A DNA stretch of 64,000 bases from Brevibacterium antiquum CNRZ 918. GTDB taxonomy: Bacteria; Actinomycetota; Actinomycetes; Actinomycetales; Brevibacteriaceae. Each line of letters opens with the position of its first letter. The stretch's first letter is position 1. The stretch is taken from NCBI RefSeq assembly GCF_900169145.1, contig NZ_FXZD01000009.1, positions 62,001 to 126,000 of the forward strand, given 5' to 3'. Made by a program: the position numbers and the translations under genes. A model generated the notes under the pieces. It saw only the letters and a program-made list of their open reading frames with translations. It ran no database searches and was not told the DNA's origin. Of the stretch, positions 52,772-60,558 are shown piece by piece.

Positions 52772-53545
52772 ATGACTGATTTCACTGTTCTTGCCGAACG
52801 CGCCTTCACCCTGCTCGAAGCCCATCAACAGGATCATCCGATCGTCCTTCCGACCGTATGGGATTCCTGGTCGGCCCATGCCATGGTCGACTCGGGGTTC
52901 AATGCACTGAGCATCGGATCCCACCCGCTTGCAAATTCTGTGGGGGCCGACGACGGTGAGGCCATGAGCCTGAGCCAAGCCCTGGCCGGAATCGCGCGCG
53001 TCTGCGGATCTGTCGACGTTCCAGTCTCCGCGGATCTGGAATCCGGCTACGATACCCCGGCGCCGGATCTCATCGCCGGACTCCTCGAGGCCGGTGCTGT
53101 GGGGGTCAACATCGAGGACACCGTCCACAGCGAGGGACGGATGCGCAGCGCTGAGGAGCATGCCGAGTACATCGGCGATCTGCGTCGCGCCGCGGACGCG
53201 CAACGGGTGCACGTGGTGATCAACGCCCGCACCGATGTGTTCAAGAATCCAGGTGATTTCTCCGATCCCACCGCCGAGGCGATCCATCGCCTCAATCTGT
53301 GCGCCGAGGCGGGTGCGGATTCCGTCTATCCGGTCAGGCTGCCTGACACCGACACGCTCAAGACCATACTGTCGCAGGTGAGCCTGCCACTCAATGTCAC
53401 GGCTCACCCGATCAAGGGTGCCGTGCCCGACGAGCTCGATCTCTCGCAGCTGCAGGACCTTGGGGTGAAGCGTGTGACCTTCGGGCCACTGCTGCAGTCC
53501 GCAATGTATGACTACTTCGCCAAGTTCACCAGAAACTGGCACTGA
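52772..53545 (+). CDS. Isocitrate lyase/PEP mutase family protein
   Basis: 257 residues from the ATG at 52772. TIM barrel with SADLESGY and GVNIEDTV for Mg2+ binding, as in PEP mutase, oxaloacetate hydrolase and 2-methylisocitrate lyase. The isocitrate lyase KKCGH loop is absent, so it is a short PEP-mutase-like C-C or P-C bond enzyme whose substrate cannot be named. Confidence 0.85.
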   Translation: MTDFTVLAERAFTLLEAHQQDHPIVLPTVWDSWSAHAMVDSGFNALSIGSHPLANSVGADDGEAMSLSQALAGIARVCGSVDVPVSADLESGYDTPAPDLIAGLLEAGAVGVNIEDTVHSEGRMRSAEEHAEYIGDLRRAADAQRVHVVINARTDVFKNPGDFSDPTAEAIHRLNLCAEAGADSVYPVRLPDTDTLKTILSQVSLPLNVTAHPIKGAVPDELDLSQLQDLGVKRVTFGPLLQSAMYDYFAKFTRNWH

Positions 53546-53629
53546 CCACAGCACACCCCAGCGCATTGATTCAACACAACCCCACCCGCGCTGAGCACGC
53601 CCTGCCAACCGCAATGTTGAGGAGCCGCA

Positions 53630-54391
53630 ATGCCTGAGAATCTCCGTGCAGGACAGCCTGTCTGGATCGATTACACGTGTCACGATTTCGAGTCCACGAC
53701 GACGTTCTACTCTGAGATCTTCGGTTGGGAATTCGAGGATCAGGGACCAGATTTCGGCCACTACAACATGATCACGAAGGATGGAGCAGCTGTCGGCGGT
53801 GCCATGCGCGCTGTGAACATGGACGGCACACCGAATCCGATGATCCCGGCGATGTGGACGACCTACCTGCACACCGATGACATCGCGAGCACCTACGCGG
53901 CAGCGCTCACCGCGGGAGCGGCTCCCATCGCCGAGCCGATGTCCGTCGGACCACTGGGCCAGATGGCAGTCATCACCGATCCCACGGGTGCGAGTGTGGG
54001 CATGTGGCAGCCGGGCGAGTTCACCGGCTTCGACACTCCGCTGACGCCCGGGACTCCGGTGTGGTTCGAACTCATGACGGTGAACTATCCCGTCGCCACC
54101 GAGTTCTATCGGAATGTCTTCTCCTTCGACCTGGTGGCGATGGAGGGTTTCCCGTATTCGACGCATGGCGCCGAGGAGAATTCTGTGGCCGGCATCTGCG
54201 ACGCCAGCGAGTGGACTCAGGTGTCCTTCTGGCGTGACTACATCAACGTCGGCGATGCCGATGCCACCGCGACAAGGGTGGGCGAGCTGGGCGGCAAGGT
54301 GCTCGCCGGGCCCGAAGATTCGCCGTATGGCCGCATCGTGACGGTCACCGATCCGGAAGGGGCTACGTTCCAACTCCAGCAGGATCCGTGA
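53630..54391 (+). CDS. VOC family protein (two glyoxalase-like domains)
   Basis: 253 residues; GAGGAG ribosome-binding site. Two vicinal-oxygen-chelate domains: about 10-125 (VWIDYTCHDFESTTTFYSEI then FGWEF) and about 138-250 (VWFELMTVNYPVATEFYRNV). Metal-binding positions are not all conserved. Similar actinobacterial proteins are annotated as glyoxalase/bleomycin-resistance-like or hydroxylase; reaction unknown. Confidence 0.85.
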   Translation: MPENLRAGQPVWIDYTCHDFESTTTFYSEIFGWEFEDQGPDFGHYNMITKDGAAVGGAMRAVNMDGTPNPMIPAMWTTYLHTDDIASTYAAALTAGAAPIAEPMSVGPLGQMAVITDPTGASVGMWQPGEFTGFDTPLTPGTPVWFELMTVNYPVATEFYRNVFSFDLVAMEGFPYSTHGAEENSVAGICDASEWTQVSFWRDYINVGDADATATRVGELGGKVLAGPEDSPYGRIVTVTDPEGATFQLQQDP

Positions 54392-54426
54392 GCGCTCGCG
54401 TCTGAGTTTGATTCCGTCAGCTGGCC

Positions 54427-56550
54427 TCAGCCCCGCAGCGCCAAGGCGAACGGCAGAACCGCGGTGGCACCCGCCTGCCGGAGCAGTCGTGCGCCGATGG
54501 CCATCGTCCAGCGGGAGACCACCTCATCGTCGACGAGCAGCACCGCCTTTCCGGCCACTGCCTCTTCGACCTCGGGCGGGACGACGAACGCGTCATAGAG
54601 ATCCTTGACCCGGAACGCGCTGTTGACCTCCGGGCTGCCGTGCTCATGGACCTGCAGGAGTTCGCCGCCGTCGATGAGCCTGCCCGCAGATGCCAGATTG
54701 GCTGCCAGTGACCTCACCGTGGTCGGCCTTCGCGCACTCGGGACCGAGACGACGACTTCGGGGCGGATCTCCCAGTCCCATTGGCCCAGGACCTCGAGGC
54801 ACCATTTGCCGATCTGTGCCGGCACCTCCGCGTCGGCAGCGTCCGGAGCGAGGAACGATCGCAGAGCCTGCCCCTGCCCCAAGTCGCTGAGTCGTGCGAT
54901 GGCCCGGCCTTCGGCAGCCAACTCTCCTGCTGGAATGCGGCCCTTGAGCGGAACTCCGATGTTGGCCATGCCGCTGGGCCAGGTGCTGCGCGGGTCGATG
55001 GGCAGACCGATACGATGCAGAGTCCCTGCCGTTGCCTGCCTGTTCTCGTCTGAGATCTCGGCAGACCACCAGACTCCGGCACAGTTATCGCAGCGCCCGC
55101 AGGGTTTGGGCTCTGGGTCGTCGAGCTGACGAATGAGGAACTCCATCCGGCACTCGCGCGTGGATTCGTAGTCGAGCATCGCCTGCGCTTCGGCGGCGCG
55201 CACCGCGGCGACCTTATCGTAGCGCTCCTGGTCATAGACCCATCCGCGCCCGGTCGAAATATATCCACCCTTGATCTTGGTGACGGCGTCCTCGACCTCG
55301 AGAGTCTTCAGCAGCAGTTGCAGACGGGTGCGTTTGGTGCCGACAAGGGTCTCCAAGCGTGCCACGGACAGTGGCCCGTCCGCCTCGGCGAGGGCCTCAA
55401 GCACGGCGTTGGCATCAGACTGGCTGGGCATCGAGGCGGTGGCGAAGTAGTTCCAGATCTCCTGGTCTTCGGCGCCGGGCAGGAGCAGGACATCGGCGGA
55501 GTCCGTTGCACGACCGGCGCGACCAACCTGTTGATAGTAGGCGACGGCAGACGATGGGGCACCGATGTGGATGACGAATCCGAGGTCGGGTTTGTCGAAG
55601 CCCATTCCCAACGCCGAGGTGGCCACGAGCGCCTTGAGCCGGTTGTCCTTGAGCTGCTGCTCGAGTTCGGCCCGCTCCTCGGAATCGGTGCGGCCGGTGT
55701 AAGCACGGACCTCATGCCCTTGTTCGCGCAGGATGCGTGTGATGTCCTCGGCGGCACTGACCGTAAGCGTGTAGATGATTCCCGAGCCGGTGAAATCGCC
55801 GAGGTGGGACGTCAGCCAGGCGATTCGGCCACTCGCGTCGAGGCCCGGCAGGACCCCCAGCCTCAGGGAGTCACGGGCAAGTTCGCCGCGGACGACGGTG
55901 GTGTCTTGGCCAAGCTGTTCGGCGACGTCGGTGACGACGCGGGAATTGGCTGTGGCTGTTGTGGCCAAGACCGGGGTGTTGCCGGGAAGTTCGGACAGGA
56001 TGTGTCCGATGCGTCGGTAGTCGGGGCGGAAGTCGTGGCCCCAGTCGGAGATGCAGTGCGCCTCGTCGACGACGATGAGGCCCAGGAAGGCCAGGAGCTG
56101 CGGCAGGACTTCGTCGCGGAACTGGGGGTTATTCAGCCGCTCGGGTGAAACGAGCAGAACGTCGAGGCTGCCGGCCCTGAGGTCGTCAAGGACGGAGTCC
56201 CACTCGGTGACGTTGGAGGAGTTGAGGCTGGCTGCGCGGACTCCGGCGCGTTCGGCGGCGGCGATCTGGTCGCGCATGAGAGCCAACAGCGGGGAGATGA
56301 TGAGGCTGGGTCCGGTGCCCGCCGCGCGCAGCATTCTGGTCGCCACGAAGTACACCGCAGACTTGCCCCACCCGGTGCGCTGGACCACGAGGACTCGCTT
56401 CTTCTCCACGACGAGGTCGCGGATCGATTCGAGCTGACCGTCGCGGAACTGTGCCTCGGGGTTCGCGGTGAGTTCGGCCAGGATGCGCTGCGCCGCAACG
56501 GCGAATTCGTCGGCGTCGATGGTCGTTGCAGTCGGGGTGGATTCGGTCAT
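54427..56550 (-). CDS. RecQ family DNA helicase with C-terminal phosphoribosyltransferase-like motif
   Basis: 707 residues from the ATG at 56550. Superfamily 2 helicase: motif 0 FRDGQLESI, Walker A QRTGWGKSAV, DEAH-type VVDEAHCISDWGHDFRPDYR, motif VI QQVGRAGR; then the RecQ zinc domain (four Cys: CRMEF...CGRCDNC). No HRDC domain. The C-terminal 120 residues end with KAVLLVDDEVVSRWTMAIGA, the PRPP-binding loop pattern of ComF-type phosphoribosyltransferases. Unwinds DNA 3' to 5' in repair; the role of the extra domain is unknown. Probably leaderless (see promoter). Confidence 0.9.
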   Translation of the reverse strand: MTESTPTATTIDADEFAVAAQRILAELTANPEAQFRDGQLESIRDLVVEKKRVLVVQRTGWGKSAVYFVATRMLRAAGTGPSLIISPLLALMRDQIAAAERAGVRAASLNSSNVTEWDSVLDDLRAGSLDVLLVSPERLNNPQFRDEVLPQLLAFLGLIVVDEAHCISDWGHDFRPDYRRIGHILSELPGNTPVLATTATANSRVVTDVAEQLGQDTTVVRGELARDSLRLGVLPGLDASGRIAWLTSHLGDFTGSGIIYTLTVSAAEDITRILREQGHEVRAYTGRTDSEERAELEQQLKDNRLKALVATSALGMGFDKPDLGFVIHIGAPSSAVAYYQQVGRAGRATDSADVLLLPGAEDQEIWNYFATASMPSQSDANAVLEALAEADGPLSVARLETLVGTKRTRLQLLLKTLEVEDAVTKIKGGYISTGRGWVYDQERYDKVAAVRAAEAQAMLDYESTRECRMEFLIRQLDDPEPKPCGRCDNCAGVWWSAEISDENRQATAGTLHRIGLPIDPRSTWPSGMANIGVPLKGRIPAGELAAEGRAIARLSDLGQGQALRSFLAPDAADAEVPAQIGKWCLEVLGQWDWEIRPEVVVSVPSARRPTTVRSLAANLASAGRLIDGGELLQVHEHGSPEVNSAFRVKDLYDAFVVPPEVEEAVAGKAVLLVDDEVVSRWTMAIGARLLRQAGATAVLPFALALRG

Positions 56551-56556
56551 GGGCAC

Positions 56557-56584
56557 AGTCTAGATGCCCGCACTGACGCGGCAA
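56557..56584 (-). promoter_or_regulatory. Leaderless recQ promoter
   Basis: TTGCCG (56584-56579), 16-bp spacer, TAGACT (56562-56557), then 6 nt to the ATG at 56550. No ribosome-binding site is present. Confidence 0.6.
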
Positions 56585-56731
56585 GAGCCGTTTCGCGCAA
56601 GGCGTCTCACACGGCGCCTTGCACCCGCAGCAGTCGCGACAAAAGGAAGTTTTAGGCCGATTCCGAGGCCGAAAATCGGACCATAGTTTCCATTAGTCAC
56701 TGGTCCCGCCCGGCCCGCCCGTCGCACCCGG

Positions 56732-56776
56732 CGCGCCCGTCGCGCCCGTCGCGCCCGTCGCGCCCGTCGCGCCCGC
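56732..56776. repeat. 9-bp GC-only tandem repeat
   Basis: CGCGCCCGT occurs four times perfectly and a fifth time with one change, with degenerate copies just upstream (56705-56731). Located directly after the stop of the small exporter gene, in the gap before recQ. Confidence 0.85.
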
Positions 56777-56786
56777 TCTCGACCTG

Positions 56787-57284
56787 TCACCTCAGGGCGA
56801 GGTTGACTCCGAGGGTGGCGAGGACGCCGAAGAGCACGCCCCAGAGGATGATCGAGATGATCTGCCAGAAGGCCACGGCATTGCGGTTGGCTCCGAAGCC
56901 GACCATCGCCATCGAGGTGATCTGCGATGGCAGCAGAGTCTGCCCCAACAGCGAGACGCCGGGGACGCCGAATTTGTCGAACATGCGCTTGAGTTTCTGC
57001 CGCTTCTGGGAGGACTCGTCGTCCTTGGTCCTATTCTTCGTCGCTTTGTCGCGGATTGCCCCTGCACCGTAGACGAATGCGAGCATCGAAAGCACGTTCC
57101 CGATGATGGCCATGAGGATCGCGACCACCGGATTCAGACCGATGGCGACGCCGATGACAGACCCGAAGTAGGACTCGACGAAGGGGATCGCGGAGACGAG
57201 CATGATGCCCGCCCACTGCAGCCAGTCGGGGATTGAACCGGCGAATCCTTGGATACTTTCGATCATGCGAGGTTCCATTCTCAT
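56787..57284 (-). CDS. Small multi-drug export family membrane protein
   Basis: 165 residues (ATGs at 57284, 57278 and 57266 are possible; the last gives 159). Four membrane segments, with the family's VSAIPFVESYFGSVIGVAIG and FGVPGVSLLGQTLLPSQITS blocks separated by a charged loop (RDKATKNRTKDDESSQKRQK). Named from distant members linked to drug export; true function uncertain. Divergent from a TetR gene, presumably its repressor. Confidence 0.8.
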   Translation of the reverse strand: MRMEPRMIESIQGFAGSIPDWLQWAGIMLVSAIPFVESYFGSVIGVAIGLNPVVAILMAIIGNVLSMLAFVYGAGAIRDKATKNRTKDDESSQKRQKLKRMFDKFGVPGVSLLGQTLLPSQITSMAMVGFGANRNAVAFWQIISIILWGVLFGVLATLGVNLALR

Positions 57285-57357
57285 CGGGTGAAGTCTCGGT
57301 CGAGGCGCTCACCTGCTCAGCACACCCGACACTCTTAGCACATCGCACCAGCACAGC

Positions 57358-57376
57358 GTACTAGCACGTTGTACTA
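57358..57376. promoter_or_regulatory. GTACTA direct repeat upstream of tetR
   Basis: GTACTA at 57358-57363 and 57371-57376, 13-bp period, in the divergent region between the exporter and tetR genes; TATACA overlaps the end and could be a -10. Candidate regulator site, weakly supported. Confidence 0.35.
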
Positions 57377-57436
57377 TACAGTGAATGGCAACGATGCGCG
57401 ACACCGAAACAACGCATGGAACCGAGAGGACCACGA

Positions 57437-58036
57437 ATGTCCAGACGCGATGACATCATTTCGGCGGCGATCCGGCTGGCAGAGCAGTCGGCTCCCGGCC
57501 AGGCCAACCTCAGCGTGCGAGAGGTCGCCAAGGAAGCCGGAATCGGAGCCTCAACACTGCGCCACTACTTCCCCACCCAGTCCGATCTGCACGAAGCGAT
57601 CGCTCGCGATTCAATGGACACCGCAGTTCAGGACTTCTCGATCACAGATCCCAGCCTCGATCCGGCCGATCGTCTCTTTGAGTGCTGCGCGCAGTTCCTT
57701 CCCACACACGAACACCGCGATATGCAGCTCGAGCTGTGGCTCACGATGCACATCAGCGCCCTTGGGCCCGAACGCCGTGCGGTGACCCGACGGCTCCTCG
57801 AATACGGCCACAACTTCACCTATGAGTGCCTGCATCGGTGGCTCGGGATCCTGGCCGAGGAAGGTCATATCGACCCCGCCGAGGTGGCTTCCACATCCAC
57901 TGCGCTGTTCACCATGCTCGATGGGCTGGCCCTGCACTCGATCGTGACCCCGGAGCGCGTGACCGTCGATGCCGCGCTCGATCAGCTCAGGTGGCTGATC
58001 GCGAAGGTACTCGAACCAGCACCCGATCCGAAATGA
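57437..58036 (+). CDS. TetR family transcriptional regulator
   Basis: 199 residues from the ATG at 57437 (GAGAGGA 6 nt upstream). HTH: ANLSVREVAKEAGIGASTLR then HYFPTQSDLHEAI. C-terminal ligand domain of the BetI-like type. Divergent from the small exporter gene and likely controls it. Confidence 0.88.
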   Translation: MSRRDDIISAAIRLAEQSAPGQANLSVREVAKEAGIGASTLRHYFPTQSDLHEAIARDSMDTAVQDFSITDPSLDPADRLFECCAQFLPTHEHRDMQLELWLTMHISALGPERRAVTRRLLEYGHNFTYECLHRWLGILAEEGHIDPAEVASTSTALFTMLDGLALHSIVTPERVTVDAALDQLRWLIAKVLEPAPDPK

Positions 58037-58060
58037 TCGGCGCGCTGATCCAGCCGACCA

Positions 58061-58996
58061 TCACCGCATCTGCACGGCCGACCGATGGAGCGCCTCGGTG
58101 AGACGGCCGAGTTTCTCCGAAGCGAGATTCCAATGGTGCCAATAGAGCGTGACGTCGATGTTCGGCTCGGACGAGAGCGGCACGAGGTCCCTGCTGAGAT
58201 CTCCCAGCTGCATGATCGGGATCAGCCCCCACCCGACCCCCGCCTCGACTGCGGCCGCAAATTCCCAGGAGCTGGGCACCACCGACATCGGCGGGATCGT
58301 CGTCACTCCGGCGCGCCTGAGGTAGGTGAACTGGAGGTCATCGTCCTTGCCGAAGTTCACCATTGGCAGGGACCCGAGGTCCACCTCGGCGAATGATCCA
58401 CCGCCAACGTCGGCACCGTGCTTCGTGAGCAGACCCTTCGTCGCGACGGCGACGTAGCGCATCGAACCGAGCTTCTGCACCTGGGTGCCGTAGCCGCCTG
58501 CCTCCGCCGAGGTGATGGTGCCCAGCACCTCCCCCGAGGTCAGCAGCGGCAGGGCTTTGTCTTGGTCGGCGACCTCGATGCGGATGACGATATCGTCCCA
58601 GCCGGCTACCTCGGCGAAGATCGGGCGGAACCATGTCGAGAGCGAATCGGCGTTGACACCGATGCGCAGCACCGTCGGCACCCGCCTTCTCTGATCAGGC
58701 CCTTCACCGTTGTCCTTGCCGATGCCGTCGGGCGCGTCGATGTCGATGCCGTGCAGTCGATCCATGGTTTCGGACTCGAGGAGCTCGACCTCCCGCGCAT
58801 ATTTCAGCACCGCCTCCCCCGCCTCGGTGACGGTGATCGGGTTCGTACGGCGAATGAGCACCTGCCCGATGCGGGATTCGAGGGTGCGGATGCGTTGGCT
58901 CGTCGCCGATGGCGTGACACCCAGGACGAAGGCTCCGCCTTCCACCGTGCCCTCGTCGACAACAGCAGCCAAGGCTTTGACATGATCGATGTTCAT
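58061..58996 (-). CDS. lysG: LysR family regulator, LysG/ArgP type
   Basis: 311 residues from the ATG at 58996 (MNIDHVKALAAVVDEGTVEG). LysR winged helix with VLGVTPSATSQRIRTLESRI and a periplasmic-binding-like ligand domain. Divergent from lysE by 69 bp, as in Corynebacterium where LysG activates lysE when lysine or arginine accumulates. An insertion of about 15 charged residues (DIDAPDGIGKDNGEG) lies between the domains. Confidence 0.88.
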   Translation of the reverse strand: MNIDHVKALAAVVDEGTVEGGAFVLGVTPSATSQRIRTLESRIGQVLIRRTNPITVTEAGEAVLKYAREVELLESETMDRLHGIDIDAPDGIGKDNGEGPDQRRRVPTVLRIGVNADSLSTWFRPIFAEVAGWDDIVIRIEVADQDKALPLLTSGEVLGTITSAEAGGYGTQVQKLGSMRYVAVATKGLLTKHGADVGGGSFAEVDLGSLPMVNFGKDDDLQFTYLRRAGVTTIPPMSVVPSSWEFAAAVEAGVGWGLIPIMQLGDLSRDLVPLSSEPNIDVTLYWHHWNLASEKLGRLTEALHRSAVQMR

Positions 58997-59065
58997 TAAG
59001 CCATTGTGCATCACATGAAGATTCTGTTGTTTTTCTTATCTGCTTTCGCGTCATAGTCTTTTCGG

Positions 59066-59665
59066 GTGCTCACTCATCTCATCAGCGGAACCCTTGCCGG
59101 TTGGTCGCTCATCATCGCCGTCGGCCCGCAGAATGCCCTCGTCCTGCGCCAGGGGATTCGACGCGAGCACCTCGGCGTAGTGCTCACGATCTGCATCCTC
59201 GCCGACATTCTGCTCATCGGATCGGGCACTGTAGGCATCGGTGCCATCGTCCTGCTTGCACCGTGGGCCCTGGAGATCCTGCGGTGGCTGGGGGTGGCCT
59301 ATCTGCTCTGGTACGCGTGGGGCAGCCTGCGCTCGGCACGCGAAGCATCGGGGCTCGAAGCGGACACGCATCAGCGCAGCCTGAAATCCATCATCGCAAC
59401 GACTCTGGCGCTGACCTTCCTCAACCCCGGGGTCTACCTCGACACCGTCGTCATGCTCGGCAACCTGGCGAATCAGCAGGGGCCCGGCGGAGCATTGCCG
59501 TTCACGATCGGGGCGATGTTCGGGTCTCTCACGTGGTTCCTCGGCATCGGCTACGGTGCCCGCGGCCTCTCGGGCTACCTTGCCAGGCCGCGCGTGTGGC
59601 AGGTTCTCGACGTGATCATCGCGCTCGTGCTGGTGATCCTGGCGGCCCGGCTCGCGTTCGGGTAG
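59066..59665 (+). CDS. lysE: LysE family amino acid exporter
   Basis: 199 residues. Six membrane segments; N-terminal LAGWSLIIAVGPQNALVLRQ is the LysE/ArgO signature, with LALTFLNPGVYLDTVVMLG further on. Exports lysine and arginine. GTG start without ribosome-binding site; TAGTCT (59054-59059) ends 6 nt before it, so leaderless transcription is likely. Confidence 0.92.
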   Translation: MLTHLISGTLAGWSLIIAVGPQNALVLRQGIRREHLGVVLTICILADILLIGSGTVGIGAIVLLAPWALEILRWLGVAYLLWYAWGSLRSAREASGLEADTHQRSLKSIIATTLALTFLNPGVYLDTVVMLGNLANQQGPGGALPFTIGAMFGSLTWFLGIGYGARGLSGYLARPRVWQVLDVIIALVLVILAARLAFG

Positions 59666-59771
59666 CGGCTATATCGAGCCGGGATCATCGGCGCGTCAGC
59701 CATCTTCGCCAGTTGCCGCACAGTCGTTGCCCCTCATTGTCGTGTCCGTGCCGGCGACTACATTCGGACAC

Positions 59772-60494
59772 ATGGACCCTCGTGTTGACCTGCCGCTGCG
59801 ATCCGTGACCAAGCACGCGCACTCTCCGCCAGAGCTCAGCCAATGGCTGCGCGACCTTCCTGCGGTCCGTGACTTCCTGGATGGCTTCGAGTTCGAGCGC
59901 ACAACCGTCTTCGTCGGGGAGAACGGCTCGGGCAAGTCAACGCTCATCGAAGCACTGGCCACAGCCCTCGATCTCCCGCACGGAGGCGGTACGGGATGGG
60001 AAGTGCGAGACCACGCCGAGGAGGTGCCCGAACTGAGCGAGCACGTGCAGATCGTGCGTGGTGCCGCTGCCAAGCGCGGCGCATTCTTCCTCCGCGCCGA
60101 GACCATGCACGAGAATATGGCCTATCTGATGGAGATCGGCGCGGGTCGCGGCCACCACTACTCGCAGCAGTCTCACGGCGAGATGTTCATCGAGATGCTG
60201 TCGGGGAAGTTCTTGGACTTGGGACTATGGGTCCTCGACGAGCCGGAGAGCGCGCTGTCCTTCACCGCCTCGCTGACACTGCTGCAGCTCATCCGACAGC
60301 GAGAGCGCGCGGGGCGCCAGACCATCATGGCCACCCACTCCCCCGTCTTCACCCGAGCCGAGGGAGCCAAACTCGTCGAGGTCGGCGAATGGGGGCTGCG
60401 CGAATCCACATGGGATCGACTCGACATGGTCGACCACTGGAGGCGCTTCCTGCATGAACCTCAGCGCTACCTACGGCATTTCGATGAAGGGTGA
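59772..60494 (+). CDS. AAA/ABC-type ATPase, orphan
   Basis: 240 residues from the ATG at 59772 (TACATT 7 nt upstream suggests a leaderless start). Walker A FVGENGSGKSTLIEAL (about 55-70), Walker B LGLWVLDEPESALS (about 150-163), H-loop MATHSPVF. The signature-like QQSHGEMFIEMLSG precedes the Walker B. A compact RecF/SMC-like ATPase without permease partner. The actual role (repair, regulation or transport) is unknown. Confidence 0.88.
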   Translation: MDPRVDLPLRSVTKHAHSPPELSQWLRDLPAVRDFLDGFEFERTTVFVGENGSGKSTLIEALATALDLPHGGGTGWEVRDHAEEVPELSEHVQIVRGAAAKRGAFFLRAETMHENMAYLMEIGAGRGHHYSQQSHGEMFIEMLSGKFLDLGLWVLDEPESALSFTASLTLLQLIRQRERAGRQTIMATHSPVFTRAEGAKLVEVGEWGLRESTWDRLDMVDHWRRFLHEPQRYLRHFDEG

Positions 60495-60558
60495 ATGTCT
60501 CCCCTCACCGAGGTGGCTGTGCCCGCTAACGCACCGCCGCCTTGGCGAGGGGTGAGCG

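Noticed and set aside
60495..60558. Terminator between the AAA ATPase and YhgE genes
   Set aside because: Only a loose CTCACC/GGTGAG pairing with a long loop; too weak to call.
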